Origin: Verrucomicrobiota bacterium
Lineage (GTDB): Bacteria > Verrucomicrobiota > Verrucomicrobiia > Opitutales > Opitutaceae
Direction: 5' to 3'
DNA: 40,996 bases
NCBI GenBank assembly: GCA_023386835.1
Contig: JAEWIY010000188.1
Location: 1 to 40,996, forward strand
Part shown: positions 32,655-40,849 of the stretch, piece after piece
Numbering within the stretch: the first letter of the stretch is position 1
How the letters are laid out: every line of letters starts with the position of its first letter
Translations under genes and position numbers: made by a program
Notes under the pieces: model-generated
The model's database searches: none
What the model was told of the DNA's origin: nothing
The model's input: the letters and a program-made list of their open reading frames with translations, nothing else

Positions 32655-32797
32655 CACGCAAAAGGGCGCAAGGATTAAGCCACCCGAGAACGCAAAGCGG
32701 CACCGGCGTAGCGCGTGCGCAATCGCTCGCTGGGCGATTGTGCCGTAAGGTCCACGACCTGCTTCCGGCGTCGTTCCCATTCGCACCTTTCGCGTGA
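32655..32797. repeat. Degenerate palindromic intergenic element (copy 2)
   Basis: Left arm from 32655 (CACGCAAAAGGGCGCAAG) resembles the reverse complement of the right arm ending at 32797 (from the CGCACCTTTCGCGTG words). The centre is the stem CAATCGC-N7-GCGATTG (32720-32740). The layout and the CGCAAAG-like left / CTTTCGC-like right arms match the element at 6701-6876, although the two are diverged. No gene is visible. It lies between the TonB receptor terminator and the sulfatase stop. Confidence 0.6.
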
Positions 32798-32877
32798 TTC
32801 GCCGGCGCCCCTTCAGACCCTGCCGTGCCTTCGGTGTGTTCCGTGGGCCCCGTCTCCGGCCCGCCCCGCAGCTGCGC

Positions 32878-34659
32878 TCAGCGCAGCCGTTCGCCAATCG
32901 TGGCCCCAAACGCGGGCTCCCAGATCCACGGCACCACCTGATGCGTCCGCGCCCAGTTTTCCCACTGCTGCGCCATTTCGCGAACCCGCTCAGGCTCCAG
33001 AATCGCGAGGTCATGCTGTTCAGTGCGGTCGGTTTCCATGTCGAAGAGTTCCCAGGGTTCACCGGCGCCGCGGGCCACCAGCTTCCAGCGCCCCTGCCTA
33101 ACCGCGCGGCAACCTTCGTGTTCCCAGAAGAGCGGCTCGGTTCTCGCCAACGGCTCGCCGCGCCATCCCGGTTGCAGGCTCACACCGGCCAGGGGCGCGT
33201 GGGGCTCTTCGCCGGCGCGCTGGATCGTCACGGCTTCATACCGCGCTCCGCTGAGGTCCACCACAGTCGCCATGATGTCGACGACATGTCCCGGTTCCTG
33301 GATCAAGGAACCGTGTCGCGACGCCTCGATCCCCGCCGGCCAATGCACAATCAGCGGCGTGGCGATGCCGCCCTCGTGCACCCAGTGTTTGTAATCCCGG
33401 AACGGGGTGTTGGAGACGTTGGCCCACGCTTCGCCATACGTCACATAACTCTCCGCCGGCCCGGGCATCACTGCCTGCCCGGAACGCACCGGCAACCCGC
33501 TGCGCGTCTGCATCAGCGGCGGCGAGAGCTTGCGCTGCAGGTCATCCGGTCCAAACGGCTGCGGCTCGTGGGGTACCCGATAGGGCCGGCGCCACATCGT
33601 CTCCGCGCAGGCGCCGTTGTCATGCAGGTAAAAGAAGATCGTGTTCTCATAACGTCCCAGGCGCTGCAGTTCCTGCACGACGCGCCCAATCCCTTGATCC
33701 ATCCGATCGATCTGGGCGGCGTAAACCTCCATGCAGCGCTCCTCCCAGCGGCGATCGCGGATGTCTTCCCAGCGCCCCACGTTGGGATCGTCCCAGCGGC
33801 CGATGGTCGGCGCCGGTTTCCAGCTGCCGTCGAGCAATCCGAGCTCACGCAGACGCTCCACCCGCGCGCGCCGGGTTGCGTCGTACCCCTGTGAATACCG
33901 TCCGTCGTAACGCGCAATGTCCTCCGGCAGGGCGTGCAGCGGCCAGTGGGGCGCGGTGTAGGCCAGGTAGAGGAAAAACGGCTGTTCGGGCGTCGTTTCC
34001 TGATGCTGCCGGAGAAACTGCAGCGCATTCTCCGTGATCGCTTCCGTGTAGTAGTAGGTCTCCGGTCGGTACTCCGGATCATTCTCGGGCGTGATCCACG
34101 TGTTGCCCCGGCACAGCCCGGCCGGGTCAAAGTAGCTGCCGGCTCCCTCGAGGGTGCCGTAGAACGCGTCGAACCCGCGCTGCAGCGGCCAGTGATCCTT
34201 CGGCCCGAGCGGGCTCAGCGGCGCCGCCACATGCCACTTACCCGACAGGTAACTGCGATAGCCCGCCGTCCGCAGCACCTCTGGAATCGTCCGGCAGCGA
34301 TCGTTGAGGCTGCCGGTATACCCCGGGAACGCCGTACCGTGATCGTCGCTCATGTGCCCGACTCCCGCGTCGTGGGGATACAGGCCAGTGAGCAACGAGG
34401 CGCGCGTGGGACAGCAGCGCGCGGTATTGTAGAATTGGGTGTAACGCACGCCCTGCTCCGCCATCCGATCCAGATTGGGCGTCTGGATCTCACCGCCGTA
34501 GCACCCCACATCGGAAAACCCCATGTCGTCCGCCAGGATCACAACGACGTTCGGTCGCAGCGGCGTCGGCCGGGCCGGCTCCATGGCCACAACAGAGGTG
34601 GTAATGAACAACGCCAGGCCCGTGCGAGCCAGCGGGACCAAGGGAGTACGCTTATGCAT
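32878..34659 (-). CDS. Sulfatase family protein (arylsulfatase-like)
   Basis: 593 residues from the ATG at 34659, which gives a signal peptide with hydrophobic core LARTGLALFITTSVVA; the frame is open to 34728 but without signal sequence. Type I sulfatase: the N-terminal metal pair D44-D45 is in PNVVVILADDMGFSDVGCYG, and the formylglycine site is C82-C-P-T-R86 in TARCCPTRASLLTG. Other blocks are SDDHGTAFPGYTGSLNDRCRTIPE, GYRSYLSGKWHV, TETYYYTEAITENALQFLRQ and FFYLHDNGACAETMW, ending in MVDIMATVVDLSGARY-type sequence. Secreted; it would remove sulfate esters from glycans. Activity needs a formylglycine-generating or anaerobic maturase, not seen here. Confidence 0.95.
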   Translation of the reverse strand: MHKRTPLVPLARTGLALFITTSVVAMEPARPTPLRPNVVVILADDMGFSDVGCYGGEIQTPNLDRMAEQGVRYTQFYNTARCCPTRASLLTGLYPHDAGVGHMSDDHGTAFPGYTGSLNDRCRTIPEVLRTAGYRSYLSGKWHVAAPLSPLGPKDHWPLQRGFDAFYGTLEGAGSYFDPAGLCRGNTWITPENDPEYRPETYYYTEAITENALQFLRQHQETTPEQPFFLYLAYTAPHWPLHALPEDIARYDGRYSQGYDATRRARVERLRELGLLDGSWKPAPTIGRWDDPNVGRWEDIRDRRWEERCMEVYAAQIDRMDQGIGRVVQELQRLGRYENTIFFYLHDNGACAETMWRRPYRVPHEPQPFGPDDLQRKLSPPLMQTRSGLPVRSGQAVMPGPAESYVTYGEAWANVSNTPFRDYKHWVHEGGIATPLIVHWPAGIEASRHGSLIQEPGHVVDIMATVVDLSGARYEAVTIQRAGEEPHAPLAGVSLQPGWRGEPLARTEPLFWEHEGCRAVRQGRWKLVARGAGEPWELFDMETDRTEQHDLAILEPERVREMAQQWENWARTHQVVPWIWEPAFGATIGERLR

Positions 34660-34995
34660 GGGGTAAATGGAGGGCGCGGCGCCAACCGTGCGCGGATGGA
34701 GCCGGTGAACGGCCGGCCGATCCGACAAGCGGCGAGTCCGCTCGTGTGCGCTGCCGCTCAGGCTAATGTCACCGTCAGTCGTCGCAACCGACGGCCGGCA
34801 GAAATCGACGGCGGCAGCTCACGAGTTCGTAGGTCTCGGCTCTGCGTGCTCGCTCCGACTCGCCGGCCGCGCAGCTCCGAGGCGAACGCCCGGGAACTTG
34901 TCCTCACCCGCGCGAAAGTCACTGGTGCCGGAGAGCGGTCGGCGACCGCCTCCGGGAGGCGGCAAAAAAGGTGAAAATTTCCTCCAGAACGACGC
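34660..34995. other. Intergenic region between sulfatase and tRNA-Asp
   Basis: No gene is supported. It contains an A-tract (34964-34969) followed by GTGAAAATTT (34971-34980), just upstream of the tRNA promoter, which could act as an UP element. A GC-rich 7-bp hairpin (34946-34962) precedes it. The sulfatase promoter should lie on the minus strand here, but no clear box was seen. Confidence 0.4.
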
Positions 34996-35023
34996 TTGAC
35001 TAGCCCCACCGCGGTCCTACGTT
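34996..35023 (+). promoter_or_regulatory. Sigma70-type promoter of tRNA-Asp
   Basis: -35 box TTGACT (34996-35001), 16-base spacer, -10-like TACGTT (35018-35023), then a GC-rich discriminator (CGCCGTCC), as is common for tRNA genes. The AT-rich tract at 34964-34980 just upstream could be an UP element. The tRNA begins 22 bases after the -10. Confidence 0.65.
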
Positions 35024-35044
35024 CGCCGTCCTTTTCCCGGCAAC

Positions 35045-35121
35045 GGGGTGGTAGCTCAGCTGGTTAGAGCGTCTGCCTGTCACGCAGAAGGCCGCGGGTT
35101 CGAGTCCCGTCCATCCCGCCA
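35045..35121 (+). tRNA. tRNA-Asp (GTC)
   Basis: 77 bases with an encoded CCA end. The acceptor stem GGGGTGG pairs with CCATCCC, with one G-T wobble. The D-arm TAGCTCAGCTGGTTAGAGC and the T-arm with TTCGAGT are canonical. The anticodon loop CTGTCAC has anticodon GTC. A promoter lies upstream and an intrinsic terminator directly downstream, so it is a stand-alone transcription unit. Confidence 0.97.
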
Positions 35122-35131
35122 TCTTAAGGCA

Positions 35132-35161
35132 CCCGACCGATCCAGGTCGGGCTTTTTGTTT
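35132..35161 (+). terminator. Intrinsic terminator of the tRNA-Asp gene
   Basis: CCCGACC, loop GATCCA, GGTCGGG, then CTTTTTGTTT. A 7-bp GC stem with a T-run, 10 bases after the tRNA CCA end. Confidence 0.9.
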
Positions 35162-35265
35162 CTGGAGAGCGGCTTACAACCGCGGCCGGAAATGACGCAA
35201 CGAACCGTGGCCCCGGCCTGGTTCATCCCGCTGTGATGGGCGGCAAGCGACTGCACTCCGCCTGA

Positions 35266-35481
35266 TCACTCCTGAGACGGGCAGTTTTGGCGTCGATGTT
35301 CGGTCGGGCTGGTGGGAGCCGAGGTCTGCTCCCGGCCCACCGGATTTGGCTCCGTTTCGTTCAAGCGCTCCGTTCCACCTTTCGCCGGCCCGGGGTTGCC
35401 CGGAGTGCCGGCCACGCCGTGCGGGTGCATGGGATCCTGGCGGTGCGACTCGCGGTTGGAGGTATGTTCAGGATTGCTCAT
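35266..35481 (-). CDS. Possible small hydrophilic protein of unknown function
   Basis: 71 residues from the ATG at 35481; the frame is open to 35643. It is rich in Pro, Glu, His and Asn with no hydrophobic stretch (SNPEHTSNRESHRQ, HPHGVAGTPGNPGPAKGG), so it would be intrinsically disordered. Third-position GC is high, as in the real genes. No ribosome site is clear and the family was not recognised. It is divergent from the KANL3-like hydrolase and convergent with tRNA-Asp. Confidence 0.42.
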   Translation of the reverse strand: MSNPEHTSNRESHRQDPMHPHGVAGTPGNPGPAKGGTERLNETEPNPVGREQTSAPTSPTEHRRQNCPSQE

Positions 35482-35599
35482 GCGGCCACCGACACGAACG
35501 GCAGCGGATCGCTCGTGCGGTTTTTCCCGTTGCGACCACTCAGGGCGCAGTCCCACCACGAACGTCAGCCCTGGACTGGCGCCAACGGAGAGCCTGCAC

Positions 35600-36307
35600 A
35601 TGCTTGAGACGGCCATGAGCTCCCTCGCTCCCCGACGCGTCATGATCGAGGTCTCGGAGACCCAACGCGTGTCTGCCCTGCTACTCGCGCCCGCGAAGCC
35701 GCGGGCCGCCTACGCCTTCGCCCACGGCGCGGGCGCCGGTATGGAACACGCGTTCATGTCCGCGGTGGCCGAAGGTCTGGCCGAACGGGAAGTGGCCACC
35801 CTGCGCTTCCAGTTCCCCTACATGGAAAACGGCTCGCGCCGACCGGATCCGCCGACGATCGCGCAGGCAACCGTGCGGGCCGCGGTCGAACGCGCCGGTC
35901 GCGAGTGGCCCGACGCGCCGCTTTTTGCGGGAGGCAAGTCCTTCGGCGGCCGCATGACGTCCCAGGCGCAGTCAGCATCCCCGCTGACCTCCACCCGCGG
36001 TCTCATCTTCGTCGGCTTCCCGCTCCACCCCGCAGGCAAGCCGTCCACCGATCGCGCCAAACACCTCGCCGAGGTGCGTGTGCCGATGCTCTTTCTGCAA
36101 GGGACCCGGGACGAACTGGCGACGCTCTCCTTGCTTGAGCCCACCGTGCGGCAACTCGGCCACCACACGACCCTTCACCTGATCCCTGAAGCCGATCACG
36201 CCTTTCATGTGCCGGCGCGGACCGGCCGCAAGGACGCCGACGTCCGTCAGGAACTGCTGGATACGATGACCGCGTGGATGTGCACAGTCGCGGCCGGCCG
36301 CGAATGA
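35600..36307 (+). CDS. Alpha/beta hydrolase, KANL3/Tex30 (dienelactone hydrolase-like) family
   Basis: 235 residues from the ATG at 35600, supported by GGAG at 35587-35590. Small cytosolic alpha/beta hydrolase: AYAFAHGAGAGMEHAFM near residue 38, nucleophile S114 in FAGGKSFGGRMTS, acid D171 in FLQGTRDELA, and a catalytic His in EADHAFHVPARTGR (H200 or H203). This pattern (HGAGAGM, GGKSFGGRM, ADHSF) is that of the bacterial KANL3/Tex30 family, whose substrate is unknown. Upstream in-frame sequence to 35312 is poorly coding and excluded. Confidence 0.92.
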   Translation: MLETAMSSLAPRRVMIEVSETQRVSALLLAPAKPRAAYAFAHGAGAGMEHAFMSAVAEGLAEREVATLRFQFPYMENGSRRPDPPTIAQATVRAAVERAGREWPDAPLFAGGKSFGGRMTSQAQSASPLTSTRGLIFVGFPLHPAGKPSTDRAKHLAEVRVPMLFLQGTRDELATLSLLEPTVRQLGHHTTLHLIPEADHAFHVPARTGRKDADVRQELLDTMTAWMCTVAAGRE

Positions 36308-36397
36308 CGCGAAGCGCCGCGGGCGGCCGCTTGAGCACTCCCCGTCCCACTTTCGCGCTCGTCGCGCCCCTGGTATCAAGCTGATCGGCGTTGCGCC

Positions 36398-38218
36398 TCA
36401 GCGCACCTCGAACTCCGCCCGTCCGCTGACGGGGTGCGCGAGGATCCAGAAGCCGGATACACGCTCGGCCTGGACGGCTTGGCCGCCCTGCCAGACGCCG
36501 GTCGAGTCCGGGGCCGCAGGCAGTTCCACCTGTGCGCTGACGCCGTCCGGCAACTCAACTGTCAGCTGGAAAACGTCGCCCTGGGTCCAGTGCACGCTGA
36601 CCGAGCCACGCGGCGTCGGCAGATGGCCCTGGGCATGGGTCAACGACCCCGGGTGCGGCCGGAGTCGTATGCGGGTCCACCCCGGCGCGGTGGGTTGAAC
36701 GCCGAGCACGAACCGCGGGAACAGGTTGGCGGGCGCCGCGCCCCAGGCGTGATTCCAGTCTTGGTTGGGTTTGTAGTGCTGCGCCCACGCCTCCCACGTG
36801 ATCGTCGTGCCGCTCTCCACCATGTAGCGCCAGCTGCGGTCATTCGGCGCCGCGATCAGACGGTAAGCTGTATCTGCCGCGCCATGCTCAAAGAGTCCTT
36901 CCAAGAGGTACTGCGCGGCGTAGACCGAACAGGCCATGCCCCGGGACGCCGTGTACGCCACGACGCGGCTCTGTTGCGACGCCGGCACCAGGCCAAAGGC
37001 CAGCGGAAACAGGTTGGCATGGAGCGAACTGTGCTCTGTCCCTTCGCCGTCGCGGTAGCGCCCATGGACGCGGTCCAGCAACCGTGCGTTGAACGCCTCC
37101 AGACTCACCGCGCGGCGGCGACGAAAGTCGGCCGCCTCCCCGGTGTGTCCCAACGCCTGAGCGAGGTCGGCCATCAGCTCCATCGCGCGCAGATGAAACG
37201 CGTTCACCACGGTATTGACCGCCGTGAAAACGTAGCCGTCGCGCTCGCCGAGCGGCCAGTCGACGATGTCGAAGTGCTTTTGTTGCGCTTCGGAGCTGCC
37301 CACCAGGCCGTCCGGTCGCACGCGTTCGAGCAAAAGCTTCGTCTTGAGCGCCTCGTAACGTGACGCGACCCATGAGGTGTCACCGGTGTGCATCCAGTCG
37401 GCGTGGGCCATGAAAACCAGGTGCGGCGCCCACTCGGTCGGCCAGGTCGGATACCGCATCAGCCAGTCGAAGGTATCCCGCGCCATTTGCACGTCGTGAT
37501 CCGTCGCGTAGTGGCTGAGTTGATTCAGATACGCGTCGGCCTCGTACGGAATGCGCTCCCGGTCGCCGTCGACGTACACCCCGGCGAAAGTCGTCGCCTT
37601 GATTGAGTAGCGGCAGAGCTCCCAGATCCGATCGAGCAGCGGGTCGGACGAGTGGAAGGAGGCGGCCTCATCGTTCCACGTGCGGGCAAACGCCGCCCGG
37701 CGGCGTACGGCGGTGGGCGACAGCTCGCCGGGCCATCCCTCAATCTCCACCCAACGGAAAGGCAGGATCACGCCCCACTCGGCCGGCGTGAGCACCGCCG
37801 GCGGCGTTGAGCGACCATGAGCATCCGGCTTCTCGTCCCCCTTCAACTGGCGTGTATTCCGCGCATCCGGCGGCGGCGCCACCACGACTGTGCTTGCGGG
37901 TGTGACCTCCGCGGTTGCTTGAGCGTAACGCACCGTGCCGGGCGGCTCACGATCTACCCGCCCCTCCCGCTGGGCCTCGCCAAAATGCACCGTCACCGTC
38001 GGCGGCGCCCCGTCCGGTCCGATCAGCGACAGATTCCCAAACGCGACGCGTCCGAAGTCGACCAGCCAGGCGCCGGTCTCCAAACGCCGAATACTCACGG
38101 GCTCCTCTTCCACCAACGAAACGGGAGCCGCCTGCCCGCTCAACACGAGCGCGGCGAGACCAGCAACGAGGCGGAGCTGAAGCCAGCAACGGGGAAAACA
38201 AAAGGGGCAGCCAGACAT
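36398..38218 (-). CDS. GH78-like alpha-L-rhamnosidase, secreted
   Basis: 606 residues from the ATG at 38218, which gives signal peptide LQLRLVAGLAALVLSGQAA. An N-terminal beta domain (LVDFGRVAFGNLSLIGPDG, VTVHFGEAQREGRVDREPPG) precedes an (alpha/alpha)6 barrel from about residue 200 with SFHSSDPLLDRIWELCRYSIKATTF. The usual GH78 block is present as YVDGDRERIPYEADAYLNQLSHY. Other blocks are EWAPHLVFMAHADWMHTGDTSW, FDIVDWPLGERDGYVFTAVNTVVNAF and TTITWEAWAQHYKPNQDWNHAWGAAPANLFPRFVLG. A C-terminal beta domain follows. The VDGDRERIPYEAD form differs from the canonical DxxxRDE acid motif, suggesting a subgroup with altered specificity. It probably releases rhamnose-like sugars. Confidence 0.88.
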   Translation of the reverse strand: MSGCPFCFPRCWLQLRLVAGLAALVLSGQAAPVSLVEEEPVSIRRLETGAWLVDFGRVAFGNLSLIGPDGAPPTVTVHFGEAQREGRVDREPPGTVRYAQATAEVTPASTVVVAPPPDARNTRQLKGDEKPDAHGRSTPPAVLTPAEWGVILPFRWVEIEGWPGELSPTAVRRRAAFARTWNDEAASFHSSDPLLDRIWELCRYSIKATTFAGVYVDGDRERIPYEADAYLNQLSHYATDHDVQMARDTFDWLMRYPTWPTEWAPHLVFMAHADWMHTGDTSWVASRYEALKTKLLLERVRPDGLVGSSEAQQKHFDIVDWPLGERDGYVFTAVNTVVNAFHLRAMELMADLAQALGHTGEAADFRRRRAVSLEAFNARLLDRVHGRYRDGEGTEHSSLHANLFPLAFGLVPASQQSRVVAYTASRGMACSVYAAQYLLEGLFEHGAADTAYRLIAAPNDRSWRYMVESGTTITWEAWAQHYKPNQDWNHAWGAAPANLFPRFVLGVQPTAPGWTRIRLRPHPGSLTHAQGHLPTPRGSVSVHWTQGDVFQLTVELPDGVSAQVELPAAPDSTGVWQGGQAVQAERVSGFWILAHPVSGRAEFEVR

Positions 38219-38445
38219 CAGGTGTCGCACTGACAGAACCGTCCGATGCGCGCAACGGCAGACCACGGTCGGACCCGTCCCGGCACCTTCATCCAGTCAG
38301 CTCGTTGGGAGCGAAAACCCGGGTCTTGGCGGAACGGTCCCGACCCATCCGTCGCGAAAGCCGCGCCCGGTGATCCCGCGTGAATTCACTCCCGGCCGGC
38401 ATCTTGGCGTTTGCAGCCGGGGTCGTGGTGGCGAATCGTACCGCC

Positions 38446-39216
38446 ATGGCCCGCGCCGCGCCGATCGTCTTCACCCTGCTCCTGATCAACCTGCTGTTCT
38501 TTGCGGCCGGCGCGCTGGTTCCACGCTGGAATAGCGCCCTGCTCGAGTACGGCGCCTGGTGGTACCCGTCCCACGAGTACTTCCGTCCATGGCAGGCGGT
38601 ATCCTACCTGTTCCTACACGCCGGCTTTGCCCACCTGTTCTTCAACATGTTCGCGCTGGTTTCGTTCGGATCCATCCTCGAGCGCCAATGGGGCGGCGGG
38701 CGTTTCCTCGGGTTTTATTTCCTCTGCGGACTCGGCGCCGGTTTGACGCAAATCGCGGTCCATTGGCACCAGTTTGCCGGGCTGCAGGAGCAATTGGTCG
38801 CGTCGGGTGTGTCGGAGTCAGTGATCGAAGGTTTTCTCCTGACCGGCCACGGTCGTATCCCTTCTGATCCGGCGGTGCGGGAGGCGTTGCTGGACCTGTA
38901 TCGCATCTACGCAGCGCCGATGCTCGGAGCCTCGGGCGCGATCTACGGCATTCTGGTCGCATTCGGCATCCTCTACCCCAATGCGAAACTCACCCTGATG
39001 TTCATCCCGGCCCCTGTCGCCGCGAAGTTCTTCATCCCGGTCCTGCTGGCGATCGACCTCCTGTCGGGTGTCACCGGCTTTTCGCTCTTTGGGGCCGGCG
39101 TGGCTCACTTCGCGCATCTCGGCGGCGCCGCGGTGGGCTTCCTCCTCATGCTGCTCTGGCGACGTCGGCGTCGATTGAATACAACCGCTCCGAGCCCATT
39201 CGTCGCCAGCAGCTGA
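38446..39216 (+). CDS. Rhomboid family intramembrane serine protease
   Basis: 256 residues from the ATG at 38446; a GTG at 38380 would add 22 residues and is the alternative start. Six or so membrane segments. The first loop carries EYFRPWQAVSYLFLHAGFAHLFFNMFAL (rhomboid HxxxN region), the nucleophile is S163 in GASGAIYGILVAF, and the catalytic His is H224 in AHLGGAAVG. An extra polar insert (HWHQFAGLQEQLVASGVSESVIEGFLLTGHGRIPSDPAVREALLDLYRI) sits between helices, as in many Bacteroidetes/Verrucomicrobia members. Cleaves membrane-anchored substrates; none can be named. Confidence 0.93.
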   Translation: MARAAPIVFTLLLINLLFFAAGALVPRWNSALLEYGAWWYPSHEYFRPWQAVSYLFLHAGFAHLFFNMFALVSFGSILERQWGGGRFLGFYFLCGLGAGLTQIAVHWHQFAGLQEQLVASGVSESVIEGFLLTGHGRIPSDPAVREALLDLYRIYAAPMLGASGAIYGILVAFGILYPNAKLTLMFIPAPVAAKFFIPVLLAIDLLSGVTGFSLFGAGVAHFAHLGGAAVGFLLMLLWRRRRRLNTTAPSPFVASS

Positions 39217-39279
39217 CGTGCGGTCGCGCAAAGTGCGAAACGAGCCCAGCCCGCCATCGTCTTCTTCGTCTCAGGCCCG

Positions 39280-40248
39280 ATGAAACCCTTCCCGTTCCTC
39301 CTCGCTCTTCTCCTACCGGCAATTGCCTCGGCGGCGACGCCCGGCGGTTTCCTGTTCGCCACCTTCAAAGGCGAGCGTGAGCCCGAGGGTGAACAGATTT
39401 ACTTTGCCCTGAGTCGCGACGGTCGCACCTGGACGGCGCTGAACGAAGGGCAGCCGACACTCGTCAGCACGCTGGGCGAACAAGGTGTGCGCGATCCCTA
39501 CCTGCTGCGCTCACCGGACGGCGATCGATTTTTCCTGATCGCCACCGACCTCTGCATTCGGTGCCGGCCGGATTGGAAACGCGCCGTGCGCCAAGGCAGT
39601 CGTTCGCTGGTGGTCTGGGAATCCACCAACCTCGTGAGTTGGTCGGAACCGCGTCTCGTTCAAGTGGCTCCGGACGACGCCGGCTGCACCTGGGCCCCGG
39701 AGGCGATCTACGATGAGGCCGGGGGCGACTACCTCGTGTTCTGGGCCTCCACGACCGGTCGCGACGACTTTCAGAAGCATCGGATCTGGGCCGCACGCAC
39801 GACGGATTTCCGCGAGTTCAGCGAGCCCTTCGTCCTGATCGAGAAACCCACCACGATCATCGACACCACCATCGTGAGGGACGGTGGCCGTTATTACCGG
39901 TTCACGAAGGACGAAAAGGACAAGGGCATCACGATGGAGACGGCGACCACACTGCAAGGTCCCTGGCAGGATGTGGCGGGTTTCTCGCTGGCGCACCTCG
40001 TCGGTTACGAGGGGCCGCAATGTTATCTCATTCAGCCTGCGACCGAGGACCAGCCGCCGATATGGGGGCTGATCCTCGATCACTATGCACAAGGCCGCGG
40101 GTACCAGCCGTTCGTCAGCCGCGACCTCGCGTCTGGGCAATTCGAACCCGCGGCGGATTTCCGGTTTCCATTCCGGTTCCGCCACGGGTCGGTGTTGCCG
40201 ATCAGCGACGAGGAGTTCCGCCGGCTGGAGCGCGCAGAGTGGCGATGA
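39280..40248 (+). CDS. GH43-like five-bladed beta-propeller glycoside hydrolase
   Basis: 322 residues with signal peptide (PFPFLLALLLPAIASAATP). GH43/62-like propeller: the first blade gives FLFATFKGEREPEGEQIYFALSRDG, the general-base-like Asp is in VRDPYLLRSPDGDRFFLIATD, the Glu candidate is in TWAPEAIYDEAGGDYLVFWAS, and there are ARTTDFREFSEPFVLI, IIDTTIVRDGGRYYRF and GPQCYLIQPATEDQ. Members of this look are annotated as arabinosidases/xylosidases or 'glycoside hydrolase family 43'; activity here is inferred. It lies 64 bases after the rhomboid gene on the same strand, but a functional link is unlikely. Confidence 0.88.
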   Translation: MKPFPFLLALLLPAIASAATPGGFLFATFKGEREPEGEQIYFALSRDGRTWTALNEGQPTLVSTLGEQGVRDPYLLRSPDGDRFFLIATDLCIRCRPDWKRAVRQGSRSLVVWESTNLVSWSEPRLVQVAPDDAGCTWAPEAIYDEAGGDYLVFWASTTGRDDFQKHRIWAARTTDFREFSEPFVLIEKPTTIIDTTIVRDGGRYYRFTKDEKDKGITMETATTLQGPWQDVAGFSLAHLVGYEGPQCYLIQPATEDQPPIWGLILDHYAQGRGYQPFVSRDLASGQFEPAADFRFPFRFRHGSVLPISDEEFRRLERAEWR

Positions 40249-40698
40249 TCACCCGTTGGGAATGTCCGGTTCGACGAGGTGAGCGAGCTGGTTGAGGGAC
40301 TCCTGCCAGCCGAGGTAACACGCCTCTTCCGGAATCACCGCCGGTACGCCGGCTTGGACGATCGAGATGTCAGTCCCGACACTGACCTTCTTCAGGACCA
40401 CGGTGACCTCGATCTCACCGGGCAGGTTGGGATCATCAAACGTGTCGGTGTAGCGCAGCCGCTCATGCGGCACGAGTTCGAGGTAGGAGCCGCCGAAGGC
40501 GTTGCTGTGGCCCGTCGAGAAGTTTCTGAACGACATGCGGAAGGTCCCGCCGACCTTGGCATCCGAGTGGTGGACGCGACCGGTGAAACCATGCGGCGGA
40601 AGCCACTTGGCCATGGCATCGGCGTCGAGGAACGCGCGATAGACCTTTTCAGGCGGGCAGCGCAACACGCGGTGCAGACGAATTGTGTGGGTGGACAT
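40249..40698 (-). CDS. SRPBCC (AHSA1-like) family protein
   Basis: 149 residues. START/Bet-v1-like fold of the activator-of-Hsp90-ATPase subfamily: TIRLHRVLRCPPEKVYRAFLDADAMAKWLPPHGFTG at the N-terminus, then GGTFRMSFRNFSTG, GSYLELVPHERLRYTDTFDDPNLPGEIEVTVVLK, and the closing CYLGWQESLNQLAHLVE. Small-molecule-binding protein of unknown ligand. It is convergent with the GH43-like gene, with adjacent stops. Two copies of a TTGTCAC palindrome lie 115-175 bases upstream of its start, possibly its operator. Confidence 0.93.
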   Translation of the reverse strand: MSTHTIRLHRVLRCPPEKVYRAFLDADAMAKWLPPHGFTGRVHHSDAKVGGTFRMSFRNFSTGHSNAFGGSYLELVPHERLRYTDTFDDPNLPGEIEVTVVLKKVSVGTDISIVQAGVPAVIPEEACYLGWQESLNQLAHLVEPDIPNG

Positions 40699-40811
40699 AA
40701 GCGATTCCGGGCTGAGTGGTTGAGGTCCTTAACCTTTCAACGATCGGCCACGCGAAATCCGGACAATGGCTTTTCCACCCGACCGCTTTTCCCTCCCCCG
40801 CCCGCCGGGCC

Positions 40812-40836
40812 GTTTGTCACTTATTACGTGACAAAC
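40812..40836. repeat. TTGTCAC-N7-GTGACAA palindrome (copy 2)
   Basis: Perfect 9-bp arms GTTTGTCAC and GTGACAAAC around TTATTAC. The inner 21 bases are identical to 12894-12914, 28 kb away. It lies upstream of the SRPBCC gene in non-coding DNA, 13 bases before the third copy. Confidence 0.7.
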
Positions 40837-40849
40837 GAGTCGCCATGAT

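Noticed and set aside
34946..34962. GC hairpin CCGCCTC-CGG-GAGGCGG upstream of tRNA-Asp, considered as a terminator
   Set aside because: It is followed on the plus strand by an A-run, not a T-run, and on the minus strand the T-run precedes the stem. It does not fit an intrinsic terminator in either direction.
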